A stretch of DNA of 64,000 nucleotides from positions 62,001 to 126,000 of the forward strand of contig NZ_QJKB01000004.1 in NCBI RefSeq assembly GCF_003201815.1. Direction: 5' to 3'. The notes beneath the pieces were generated by a model. The model saw nothing but the letters and a program-made list of their open reading frames with translations. It did not search any database and was not told the DNA's origin. Source of the stretch: Undibacterium pigrum (GTDB lineage: Bacteria > Pseudomonadota > Gammaproteobacteria > Burkholderiales > Burkholderiaceae_D). Of the stretch, positions 44,445-52,014 are shown one piece after another; the stretch's first letter is position 1, and each line of letters starts with the position of its first letter. The position numbers and the translations under genes were made by a program.

Positions 44445-44475
44445 CCTGATGCGCCCAATCCGGGGCGCTTTCAGG
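44445..44475 (+). other. Hairpin between permease gene and creA
   Basis: CCTGA and GCGCCC pair with GGGCGC and TCAGG around AATCCG. It follows the permease stop by 10 bases and its right arm touches AGGAG before creA. The T-run is short (TTT), so it may be a weak terminator or a leader hairpin. Confidence 0.45.
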
Positions 44476-44489
44476 AGAAGAGCGAGATT

Positions 44490-44978
44490 ATGAAACTGTT
44501 ATCACTGAATTTTGCCGCCATCGCTGCACTCAGCATATTTTCAACATGCAGCCTCACTGCACATGCAGAAAATATCGGTAGTGTGGATACTGTCTTCAAG
44601 CTCATAGGCCCAGACCATAAGGTCGTGGTGGAAGCCTATGATGACCCTAAAGTGAATGGCGTTACCTGCTATATATCAAGGGCAAAAACCGGTGGTATTT
44701 CTGGTGGCCTGGGCCTGGCCGAGGACAAGTCTGATGCTTCAATAGCTTGCCGCCAGGTTGGTCCCATCAGTTTCACCGGCCCCCTGAAACAGCAAGATGA
44801 AGTATTCAATCAAAGCTTGTCCATCCTGTTCAAAAAGTTGCGGATAGTGCGCATGGTGGATCAAAAACGCAACGCCCTGATCTATTTAACATACTCTGAC
44901 AAATTGATAGAAGGTTCACCAAAGAATAGTGTGACCGCTGTAGCAGTTGATCGCACCACCCCCATACCCATCAAATAA
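44490..44978 (+). CDS. creA: CreA family periplasmic protein
   Basis: A 162-residue secreted protein. The signal peptide ends at AHAEN (about residue 27), followed by the CreA-family start [27 protein letters not shown] and the cysteine pair in GVTCYISRA and SIACRQVG. CreA is widely conserved but has no proven function. Despite the name it is not tied to the CreBCD system here. Confidence 0.92.
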   Translation: MKLLSLNFAAIAALSIFSTCSLTAHAENIGSVDTVFKLIGPDHKVVVEAYDDPKVNGVTCYISRAKTGGISGGLGLAEDKSDASIACRQVGPISFTGPLKQQDEVFNQSLSILFKKLRIVRMVDQKRNALIYLTYSDKLIEGSPKNSVTAVAVDRTTPIPIK

Positions 44979-45028
44979 ATTGCTGTGCTGATATGGGAAA
45001 GATAAGCAGGTTTTTCTATGCGGCAACC

Positions 45029-45062
45029 AATTACGCTTACAATGTAGTTTGTAAGCGTAATT
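45029..45062. promoter_or_regulatory. 13-bp perfect palindrome before the HDOD gene
   Basis: AATTACGCTTACA (45029-45041), eight bases, TGTAAGCGTAATT (45050-45062). It ends 17 bases before the HDOD ATG. It is either an operator over the promoter or a 5'-UTR hairpin. The gene has no Shine-Dalgarno sequence, so translation could depend on this structure. Confidence 0.55.
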
Positions 45063-45079
45063 TCCCCTAGCGTACTAAT

Positions 45080-45946
45080 ATGACAAGCTCCGCCGCAGCT
45101 CCCAAGCTGACCACTGAACAATCCGTTGATGCGCTTATCAAGACGATACGCATCCCGCCCCGTCCCAGCCTCTTGGCGGACGTCCAGGCTGAGTTGGCGG
45201 CAAATGACCCGGATCCCCGCAGACTGACCAATATCATTGCCAATGATGTGGCCATGTCGGCATCTTTATTGAAACTTGCCAATTCCTCTTTCTTTGGTCT
45301 GCGCCTGAAAGCCAAATCGGTAGAGCATGCTGTCAATTTATTGGGGATTACTCAGTGTGGTAATTTAATGACAGGGATTATTGCCCGGCAAAGCATACAG
45401 GTTGAGAAAGTTTCCCTGGTCAAGTTCTGGGACTTTTCTACCAAGCGTGCCCAGGCCATGACACAACTGGCAAGACGCATGCGCGTATGTCCGCCTGACC
45501 AGGCCCATACCTTTGGCCTGTTTTGCGATATCGGCATACCGCTGTTGCTGGAACGTTTTCCTGATTATGCAGAAACCCTGGAACTGGCTAATCAGGAAGC
45601 GCAGGATACTTTTACTGCAATAGAAGACGGGCGTCATGCCACTTCACATACTGCCATAGGTTCTTTGATGGCACGTACCTGGGGTTTGCCAGAGAGTGTG
45701 TCCCTGGCGATACTCCTGCATCACGACTATAGCGTCCTCAATGATCCCAATACAGAAGATTCAGTAAAAAGCCTGATTGCTCTGGCATTGCTGGCTGAAT
45801 ACGGCATACAAAAATACCATGGACAGGAATCATCCTGCGAATGGGAAAAAGGTGGCGACGCTGCTTGCGAGTTTCTCGGTTTATCTGCTGATGAGGTCGA
45901 AGACAGGTTTGAAGAATTGCATGAATTATTCAATCATGCGCATTAA
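45080..45946 (+). CDS. HDOD domain protein (signal output domain)
   Basis: A 288-residue cytoplasmic protein made of one HDOD domain (about residues 15-215), a relative of HD phosphohydrolases that usually lacks metal ligands and works in signalling. Family pattern: IPPRPSLLADVQ, VAMSASLLKLANSSFFGL and VEHAVNLLGI. The C-terminal 70 residues are helical and acidic. No receiver or kinase domain is attached. The upstream palindrome and the missing ribosome binding site suggest special control. Confidence 0.88.
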   Translation: MTSSAAAPKLTTEQSVDALIKTIRIPPRPSLLADVQAELAANDPDPRRLTNIIANDVAMSASLLKLANSSFFGLRLKAKSVEHAVNLLGITQCGNLMTGIIARQSIQVEKVSLVKFWDFSTKRAQAMTQLARRMRVCPPDQAHTFGLFCDIGIPLLLERFPDYAETLELANQEAQDTFTAIEDGRHATSHTAIGSLMARTWGLPESVSLAILLHHDYSVLNDPNTEDSVKSLIALALLAEYGIQKYHGQESSCEWEKGGDAACEFLGLSADEVEDRFEELHELFNHAH

Positions 45947-45993
45947 GCTTATTTTTTGTAGTTGAGTTTGCAAGCAGTTAAGGTTTTCTGAAG

Positions 45994-46021
45994 AGCCGCC
46001 CAGATTCAGGGGCGGCTTTTT
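45994..46021. terminator. Terminator between the HDOD gene and small membrane protein genes
   Basis: AGCCGCC(C) pairs with (G)GGCGGCT, followed on the plus strand by TTTT. The stem overlaps the last codons of the convergent minus-strand gene. Confidence 0.82.
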
Positions 46022-46203
46022 AACAGGTTGGCTGGCAGCATGAAGATAGCCCGCAATAATTCAAACACGCCGTTCACTGCAATGCCAAGTACACGGAAAG
46101 GCAGCAACAATAGCCATACCAGTGGATACAACACCAGGGCCAGTATGGCTAAAGGCCAGCAGAGTACAAACAAAATGATCCAGATCAGGAAGCCTAGCAT
46201 CAT
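46006..46203 (-). CDS. Small hydrophobic membrane protein (65 residues)
   Basis: A 65-residue protein that is almost all membrane helix: two long hydrophobic stretches (about residues 3-25 and 26-55), then a short basic end (LLKSRP). AAGGAA lies three to six bases before twin ATG codons. It starts six bases after the stop of a 29-residue gene and is probably coupled to it. No family recognised; similar short leucine-rich proteins are common in Oxalobacteraceae-type genomes as far as I recall. Confidence 0.68.
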   Translation of the reverse strand: MMLGFLIWIILFVLCWPLAILALVLYPLVWLLLLPFRVLGIAVNGVFELLRAIFMLPANLLKSRP

Positions 46204-46209
46204 TTTTCC

Positions 46210-46299
46210 TTAAGCGATGATGACGCGCAACAAGCTGCTAATGATAACCAAGGCGATAGTAGCAATGACAACGCCGTCCATGTTTGCTGAGATGTTCAT
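46210..46299 (-). CDS. Very small membrane protein (29 residues)
   Basis: A 29-codon frame reading MNISANMDGVVIATIALVII and ending in SSLLRVIIA. It has one hydrophobic helix, a strong ribosome binding site (AAAGGA, five bases before the ATG) and a stop that leads straight into the ribosome binding site of the next small membrane gene. This two-gene arrangement is the main support. Function unknown; a small membrane-protein regulator or a toxin-like peptide are both possible. Confidence 0.6.
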   Translation of the reverse strand: MNISANMDGVVIATIALVIISSLLRVIIA

Positions 46300-46534
46300 G
46301 ATATTTCCTTTCAATTCGGGTGGGAGTGATTGCAATGTAGATCGCAGCCAGAAATGCCGCCAGCAGCAAGCGACGAAGTGCAATTTTCTAGTATCGGAAT
46401 GCGTTTGCAGCGGATGAATTGAGGGAGGTGATTTGTGGTGATGCGGACGTTTCTTGACAGCAGGCCAACGGCCTGATTACAGCTGTTTTCTTCAGCAATT
46501 TCTTCTATCTACTTATTCTAAGTACGTCCTCTGT

Positions 46535-46663
46535 TTACCGGACTTGTTCAATCACAACAAAGTCCTGTCGGACATCCACCAACTTCCTTGCATAAGAGTC
46601 TGTCGCAAACAAGAGCAGGGCGATAAACAAGAGCTTGCGTATCCATAGATTGTGCAAAGACAT
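46535..46663 (-). CDS. Very small secreted protein (42 residues)
   Basis: A 42-codon frame with a textbook Sec signal: MSLHNLWIRK, a leucine-rich core (LLFIALLLFA) and a cleavage site after SYA. A mature part of only 17 residues (start RKLVDVRQDF) would remain. GGGAG lies six bases before the ATG. It is on the same strand as the two small membrane genes, about 235 bases upstream of them. No family recognised. A secreted or envelope peptide is likely if it is real. Confidence 0.55.
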   Translation of the reverse strand: MSLHNLWIRKLLFIALLLFATDSYARKLVDVRQDFVVIEQVR

Positions 46664-46845
46664 GCTGTTCTCCCATCAGGGCTATATCTATCAGCATAGT
46701 ACAAAAACAATATTTAATTTGAATGTTTTATCGACAAAGATGAAGCCTGAGTTTTGATGCGGCAGAATTCTTTTTCGAGGGTATGGCAAGCAAATAAGCT
46801 GGCAAATAAGTTCTTGACAGGGTCATGAAAAGCTCGCAAACTTCG

Positions 46846-46869
46846 ATTATTAGTCAAGTGCATAATAAT
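46846..46869. promoter_or_regulatory. Palindromic operator candidate of the TetR-HlyD-ABC operon
   Basis: ATTATTA, ten bases, TAATAAT is a perfect 7-bp inverted repeat ending 17 bases before the TetR ATG. A TTGACA (46814-46819) lies upstream as a possible -35 box. This fits autoregulation by the TetR protein. Confidence 0.5.
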
Positions 46870-46886
46870 TGTTGAAGAAAGCAAAA

Positions 46887-47531
46887 ATGGCCCGTCCTTC
46901 CCAGCAACTAGATGAAGTTTTACTGCAAAGTGGCCGTGCCTTGTTTGCCCAGCATGGTTGCGGTGGTTTGTCCTTGCGCATGCTGGCTGAGCATGCGCAA
47001 GTCAATGTGGGCATGTTCCATTACCACTTTAAAAACAAAGACAATTTCCTGACGCAGTTGCTGCAAACCATGTACGACGAAGTTTTTGCCCAGCTGCAGG
47101 CAGAGGTTAATCACGATGGCTCGGCTTTGCAGCGCTTGCGCGAGGCACTGTGTTTGCTGGGGCGTTTGTTGCGTGAACATGGCAGCTGGATAGGCCGGGT
47201 CTGGGCTGATGCTGCCCAGGGTGAAAAAGTCGCCAGACAGTTTCTCGAAAAAAATGGCGCACGCCATGTCTTGCTGATCACCGGTTTGCTGATGCAAGCC
47301 ATGCAGGCTGGCGAGTTGGCCATGGCACCACCTACCCAGGCGCTGGCGTTTTTGATGGGCAGTATCGCAGCCCCCATGGTCATCGTGCCACGTGCACTGG
47401 AGATGGGCTTTGTGCCTCCCATGTTGCAAGAACCCCTGAGCCAGGTATTAAGCGACGCGGCAATTACCGACCGCGTCAACCGCGCCCTGTATGCCCTGGC
47501 TGCCAGCAATGAGGAGTTACACCGTGTATAA
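46887..47531 (+). CDS. TetR family transcriptional regulator
   Basis: A 214-residue regulator with an N-terminal TetR helix-turn-helix (GCGGLSLRMLAEHAQVNVG, then FHYHFKNKDNFL, about residues 25-55) and a helical ligand domain. It is the first gene of an operon with a HlyD-type adaptor and an ABC exporter, so it most likely represses that operon until an efflux substrate binds. Two TTG codons upstream are in frame but lack support. Its end overlaps the adaptor gene by eight bases. Confidence 0.88.
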   Translation: MARPSQQLDEVLLQSGRALFAQHGCGGLSLRMLAEHAQVNVGMFHYHFKNKDNFLTQLLQTMYDEVFAQLQAEVNHDGSALQRLREALCLLGRLLREHGSWIGRVWADAAQGEKVARQFLEKNGARHVLLITGLLMQAMQAGELAMAPPTQALAFLMGSIAAPMVIVPRALEMGFVPPMLQEPLSQVLSDAAITDRVNRALYALAASNEELHRV

Positions 47532-48519
47532 AAAATTCAAATTGCCTACCACAATGAGCCTGACTCTCGTCATGTTTGTCATGCTGACTGCCTGCAATGA
47601 AAAACCATCCGCCAACTGGTCAGGTTATGCAGAAGGGGAGTACGTCTATATTTCTGCGCCTCTGGGTGGCAAGCTCGACAGCATCAAGGTGCAGGCAGGC
47701 CAGCAAGTGGTCAGGGATAGCCTGTTGTTTGCCCTTGATGCCGAAGCTGAAAATGCCGCCCATGACGAAGCCAATGCCCGCCTCACAAGCGCAAAGGCAC
47801 AAGTCAGCAATACTGAAAAAGGCAGGCGCACAGAAGAGATTGCCGTCACCCAGGCACAACTGAGCAGTGCACAGGCACAGGCAGCACTGGCGAGGCAGGA
47901 GCTGGTACGTCAGCAGCAATTGGTAGGGCAGGGCTTTGTGTCCAAATCCCGTATCGACGATGCACAAACCAATGTCAAACTCAGTGAAGCCCGTGTGGCA
48001 GAGTTGACTGCGGCGCTGAGTGTCGCAAAGCTGCCCGCCCGCGTAGATGAACGCGCTGCTGCGCAGGCCAGTGCTGATGCGGCAAAAGAAGCCTTGCGTC
48101 AGACTACCTGGCGCTCAGGACAAAAATCGCAAAACGCGCCTGCAAATGCGCTGGTGGCTGAAGTGTTTTTCCGCCAGGGTGAATATGTGCAAGCTGGTCA
48201 GCCTGTTTTGTCTTTGCTTCCGCCAGAAAACCGCAAAGCCAGGTTTTTTGTACCTGAAGGCGAGCTCGGCAAAATCGCTGTTGGCCAGGCAGTCAGCCTG
48301 CATTGCGATGGCTGCCCGGCAGCTATCCCTGCACATATTTCCCGCATCGCCAGCCAGGCTGAATATACGCCACCTGTGATTTATTCAAATGCGCAAAGAG
48401 CCAAGCTGGTGTTCATGGTTGAGGCCAAACCAGATCAGCCCGGCAAGCTCTTGCTGCATCCCGGCCAACCCTTGGATGTATCTTTACTGGCTATGGCAAC
48501 TACAGGAAAAGCACAGTGA
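47524..48519 (+). CDS. HlyD-family membrane fusion lipoprotein
   Basis: A 331-residue periplasmic adaptor. The signal ends in a lipobox (LTAC, about residue 23). Two half-motifs (YISAPLGGKLDSIKVQAGQQV near residue 45 and LVAEVFFRQGEYVQAGQPV near 215) form the lipoyl-like domain, with a long alpha-hairpin between (about residues 75-190). It links the inner-membrane ABC exporter to an outer-membrane channel, not encoded here. The GTG start at 47524 has AGGAG seven bases upstream, inside the TetR gene. Confidence 0.88.
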   Translation: MYKKFKLPTTMSLTLVMFVMLTACNEKPSANWSGYAEGEYVYISAPLGGKLDSIKVQAGQQVVRDSLLFALDAEAENAAHDEANARLTSAKAQVSNTEKGRRTEEIAVTQAQLSSAQAQAALARQELVRQQQLVGQGFVSKSRIDDAQTNVKLSEARVAELTAALSVAKLPARVDERAAAQASADAAKEALRQTTWRSGQKSQNAPANALVAEVFFRQGEYVQAGQPVLSLLPPENRKARFFVPEGELGKIAVGQAVSLHCDGCPAAIPAHISRIASQAEYTPPVIYSNAQRAKLVFMVEAKPDQPGKLLLHPGQPLDVSLLAMATTGKAQ

Positions 48520-49517
48520 ATGCCGCAATGAATACCAGCGCTGATACCGGAAATCTCGCCATCAATGTCCATGGCCTGAGCAAATCCTATGGCGGTCGTG
48601 CAGTGGTTGACAAGGTCCAACTGCAAGTTGCCAAGGGCCGCATCTGCGGCTTCCTTGGCCCTAACGGCAGCGGCAAGACCACCACCATACGCATGCTGTG
48701 TGGCTTGCTGACACCCGATGCTGGCACTGGTTCTTGCCTGGGCCTGGACATCATCAAACAGGCAGAACAGATCAAGCGCCAGGTAGGTTATATGACGCAA
48801 AAGTTTGGCCTGTATGACGACTTGTCGATACGCCAGAACCTTGATTTCGTGGCGCGCCTGTTTGAACTGCCAAGCAGAAAAAATGCGGTTGACCAGTCGC
48901 TGGAAAGACTGGGCCTGACAGCGCGCCAGCATCAACTGGCAGGATCATTGTCAGGCGGCTGGAAGCAAAGGCTGGCACTGGCTGCCTGCCTCATCCATGA
49001 GCCACGCCTGCTCTTGCTGGATGAGCCAACGGCTGGCGTGGACCCCAAGGCGCGCCGCGACTTTTGGGACCAGATCCATTTGCTGGCTGACCAGGGTATC
49101 ACGGTGCTGGTATCCACTCATTACATGGACGAAGCAGAGCGTTGTCATGAACTCTGCTACATCGCTTACGGCAAAATACTGGCACGTGGTACCGAGGCAG
49201 AAATCATACGTGATTCCAAACTCAAGGTCTGGACACTGCAAGGTGAGCAACTGGGTGCCTTGCTGGAACCACTGAAATCAGCGCCAGGTGTATTGAGTGT
49301 CGCTGCATTCGGCAACGCCGTTCACGTGGCCGGACTGGATGAAACACTGATCCAGCAGGCACTGGACACCATCAGGCATCAGGCCAATATACAAATCACG
49401 CCCAGTGCGGCGAATCTGGAAGATGTTTTCATCAGCCTCATCGCCAGTGCACCTGATAATTTTTCCAAAGACGATGTTCAGCAAGTACAGAAAATACGGC
49501 AAAAGGTGACAGCATGA
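48516..49517 (+). CDS. ABC exporter ATP-binding protein
   Basis: A 333-residue ATPase of the drug-export (CcmA/DrrA-like) class. Walker A GPNGSGKTT (about residue 48), signature LSGGWKQRLALAACL, Walker B LLLLDEPTAGVD and the switch STHYMDEA are intact. A C-terminal extension of about 90 residues is typical of this class. A GTG start overlaps the adaptor stop and the gene overlaps the permease by four bases. Only one ATPase domain is present, unlike the double YbhF-type fusion. Confidence 0.9.
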   Translation: MNAAMNTSADTGNLAINVHGLSKSYGGRAVVDKVQLQVAKGRICGFLGPNGSGKTTTIRMLCGLLTPDAGTGSCLGLDIIKQAEQIKRQVGYMTQKFGLYDDLSIRQNLDFVARLFELPSRKNAVDQSLERLGLTARQHQLAGSLSGGWKQRLALAACLIHEPRLLLLDEPTAGVDPKARRDFWDQIHLLADQGITVLVSTHYMDEAERCHELCYIAYGKILARGTEAEIIRDSKLKVWTLQGEQLGALLEPLKSAPGVLSVAAFGNAVHVAGLDETLIQQALDTIRHQANIQITPSAANLEDVFISLIASAPDNFSKDDVQQVQKIRQKVTA

Positions 49518-50647
49518 AGCGCTTTTCTGTGGCGCGCATGTTTGCCATCTTCATCAAGGAATTCCAGCAAATGATGCGCGACCGCCTGACCTTTGCCATG
49601 GCGGTAGGTATTCCCATCTTGCAGCTTATCTTGTTTGGCTATGCCATCAATACCGACCCCAAGGGTTTGCCAACTGCCGTAGTCAGTACCGACAACAGCC
49701 CCATGGCGCGCAGCTTTGTAGTTGCCATGCAAAACACCGGTTACTTCCGTATCGACTCGGTAGGCCAAAGTGAGCAAGAGGCAGAACGCCTGCTGGAAAA
49801 CGGCAAAATACAATTCATGCTGGTGATACCACCACAGTTCACCCAGCAAATGGTACGTGGTGAAAAACCGGCTTTGCTGATATCTGTCGATGCTACTGAT
49901 CCATCTGCGTCGGGCAATGCGATTGCTGCATTGAATGCCATCGCCACCCAGGCCCTGCATCATGACTTGAAAGGCCCTTTGCAATATCTGCAAACCGCTG
50001 CACCCGCTTATGAAGTGCGTGTACACCGTCGCTATAACCCTGAAGGTCTTTCACGCTATAACATTGTCCCTGGCCTGATAGGCACCATACTCACCATGAC
50101 CATGGTCATGCTGACTTCACTGGCCATGACCAGAGAGCGTGAGCGCGGCACCATGGAAAACCTGCTGGCAACACCGGTACGCCCGGCAGAAGTCATGGTA
50201 GGTAAAATCCTGCCCTATGTGCTGATGGGTTATATACAACTGGGCGTCATCATCAGCGCTGCTTTCCTGTTGTTTGAGGTGCCTATGATGGGCAGCTTCA
50301 GCCTGCTGATGAGCATGATAGGTGTCTTCATCCTGGCCAACCTGGCAGTCGGCTTCACGTTTTCGACGATAGCAAAAAACCAGTTGCAAGCCATGCAGAT
50401 GACCTTCTTTTTCTTCTTGCCATCCATGCTCTTGTCCGGCTTCATGTTCCCCTTCCGCGCAATGCCAGAATGGGCGCAAGTCATAGGGGAGGCTTTGCCC
50501 CTGACACATTTCCTGCGCATCGTGCGGGGTATTTTATTGAAAGGGAATACGACGGGACAACTCTTGCCCGAGCTATGGCCCATGCTGGTATTTTTAATGC
50601 TGGCGGGGTTTGTGGCTTTGAAGAGGTACAGGCAGACGCTGGATTAA
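49514..50647 (+). CDS. ABC-2 type exporter permease
   Basis: A 377-residue permease of the YhhJ/YbhS type: one helix near the N-terminus, a periplasmic domain (about residues 45-175) and five C-terminal helices with the ABC-2 pattern (NIVPGLIGTILTMTMVMLTS, RERERGTMENLLATPVRP). Operons of this kind often have two permeases (YbhS and YbhR); here there is one, so it may act as a homodimer. It ends 12 bases from a convergent ATP-grasp gene. Confidence 0.9.
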   Translation: MKRFSVARMFAIFIKEFQQMMRDRLTFAMAVGIPILQLILFGYAINTDPKGLPTAVVSTDNSPMARSFVVAMQNTGYFRIDSVGQSEQEAERLLENGKIQFMLVIPPQFTQQMVRGEKPALLISVDATDPSASGNAIAALNAIATQALHHDLKGPLQYLQTAAPAYEVRVHRRYNPEGLSRYNIVPGLIGTILTMTMVMLTSLAMTRERERGTMENLLATPVRPAEVMVGKILPYVLMGYIQLGVIISAAFLLFEVPMMGSFSLLMSMIGVFILANLAVGFTFSTIAKNQLQAMQMTFFFFLPSMLLSGFMFPFRAMPEWAQVIGEALPLTHFLRIVRGILLKGNTTGQLLPELWPMLVFLMLAGFVALKRYRQTLD

Positions 50648-50659
50648 TATAAGCAAAAG

Positions 50660-51487
50660 CTAACTGCTAGGAGGTGAGGGGATTTGTGCCAGCAGTCTCT
50701 GCCATAATTGCAGAGACTGTATTCCCACATAGCCAGATTCTTGTGCATCGTTGCATTCTATGATGATCCAGTGACCATCAGCTGTTTTTGCAAAGTCGAT
50801 GACTAAAAATGGAACAGCCAGTCTTGCTGCAGCCTCGGCTGCAATGGCAAGTCCAATATCGGTATCCGGGCAATCATATGGCTGCACCTGATACCAATAG
50901 CGCCCCCAGCCAACGCAGACACCATGCCACCAGAATGAACGATATTCAATCGATACCTGCACTTTACCCGGAACGGTCGCATCTACTTTTGCCAGAGGAA
51001 TAAATTCACGGATGACGGGTTTTTGCCAATGCAATATGGCGTCGTTTTGATACAGCTGAACTGCTCTTTCATAGTGAGCGCGGTTTTTTATGACGGCGAG
51101 ATCGGGATTGTGTTTGCTGGTTTGCCTGGAGCCCTTCAAAAAAACCGGCCAGTCAAAGCTGGATTCAATTTCCTGCGCTGTCGGTAAGGTTTCATAAACG
51201 ACGGTGCGTGGTGTTAACTCACTTATTAATGGATACCAGGCTTCCAGCTCGCTTGCCAATACATGCTGGTCTGGTGAGTTGATGAGTTGTAAACCTATCT
51301 CCATTTTCTCTTCATACTCTTGCACATAATTGGCGATGGCACCTGTCCGCATGATGCAGGGGCGTTGCCCTTCAATCAGATAGGGATGCGCGCATTGGAA
51401 ATGCAAATCAAAATCGAAGTCATAGACGGCAAGGCCCAGCTGTTCGCTGACGACGAATAATTTATCTTCAATAAGGGCAAGGTTCAT
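50660..51487 (-). CDS. ATP-grasp domain protein in the peptidoglycan recycling operon
   Basis: A 275-residue protein with an ATP-grasp fold, probably of the DUF4343 type. Visible features: WPVFLKGSRQTSKH (ATP-binding lysine strand), KPVIREFIPL, and the metal-binding end VIDFAKTADGHWIIIECND. The N-terminal third is family-specific. ATP-grasp enzymes join a carboxylate to an amine, thiol or similar group through an acyl-phosphate. It is last in a tight minus-strand operon behind a sugar kinase, an amidase and a carboxypeptidase, so its substrate may be a cell-wall peptide or amino acid; this is inference. Confidence 0.8.
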   Translation of the reverse strand: MNLALIEDKLFVVSEQLGLAVYDFDFDLHFQCAHPYLIEGQRPCIMRTGAIANYVQEYEEKMEIGLQLINSPDQHVLASELEAWYPLISELTPRTVVYETLPTAQEIESSFDWPVFLKGSRQTSKHNPDLAVIKNRAHYERAVQLYQNDAILHWQKPVIREFIPLAKVDATVPGKVQVSIEYRSFWWHGVCVGWGRYWYQVQPYDCPDTDIGLAIAAEAAARLAVPFLVIDFAKTADGHWIIIECNDAQESGYVGIQSLQLWQRLLAQIPSPPSS

Positions 51488-51511
51488 TATCGGCCAATGA
51501 TTTTATTCTGG

Positions 51512-52012
51512 CTAAAAACACCAATGCCAGGGCTCATACTGAAACCCGCTGCTATTTCCTGGCGGGTAAGACATATGAAAACCAAAGCGCCAGGCGTTAT
51601 TTTGCAGCCAGGCAAAGGCTGTCGTGGTGTCGAAAGAGATTTCCAGTTCCGGGTCTTCTGGTGTGGCTATGTCAATGGCGCGGCCAGTGTGGTGTTCGCT
51701 ATAACCGGGCGGGGCGCAAACCAGCAAGATATCTTCCAGGGTTTTACCTTCTGCCAGTTTGTTGCTGATGATCTCGTTTTGCCTGGCGATGCTGCGGAAT
51801 GCAGAGATCATCAGTAAGGCTATACCATCCTGGCTGGCAGCTTGCTTCATCGCCTGCCAGGCCAGATTGGCTGCTGGTGTCAGCAGGTATTGCCAGCCAT
51901 CTTCGCCGGTTTCGGCCAGCACCAGTTCGGTGGCTTCTTGCTGGATCAGCAGTTTGCGCTGTTCCAGCAATTGCGTCGGGATGATGAAGTTTGGCGGCGT
52001 AGCACCTGCCAT
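51512..52012 (-). CDS. M15-family D-Ala-D-Ala carboxypeptidase (VanY/LdcB-like), apparently cytoplasmic
   Basis: A 166-residue zinc peptidase of family M15B. The zinc motif SEHHTGRAIDIA and the later EPWHW give the usual His, Asp and His ligands and catalytic Glu; SAFRS is also typical. These enzymes cleave D-Ala-D-Ala or L-Lys/mDap-D-Ala bonds in cell-wall peptides. No signal peptide or membrane helix is seen, unlike most relatives, which fits work on imported muropeptides in the cytoplasm, as LdcA does in E. coli. It starts two bases after the amidase stop. Confidence 0.88.
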   Translation of the reverse strand: MAGATPPNFIIPTQLLEQRKLLIQQEATELVLAETGEDGWQYLLTPAANLAWQAMKQAASQDGIALLMISAFRSIARQNEIISNKLAEGKTLEDILLVCAPPGYSEHHTGRAIDIATPEDPELEISFDTTTAFAWLQNNAWRFGFHMSYPPGNSSGFQYEPWHWCF

Positions 52013-52014
52013 GC

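Noticed and set aside
46454-46648. Plus-strand 64-codon frame
   Set aside because: It is antisense to the better supported 42-residue secreted peptide gene and lacks a ribosome binding site.
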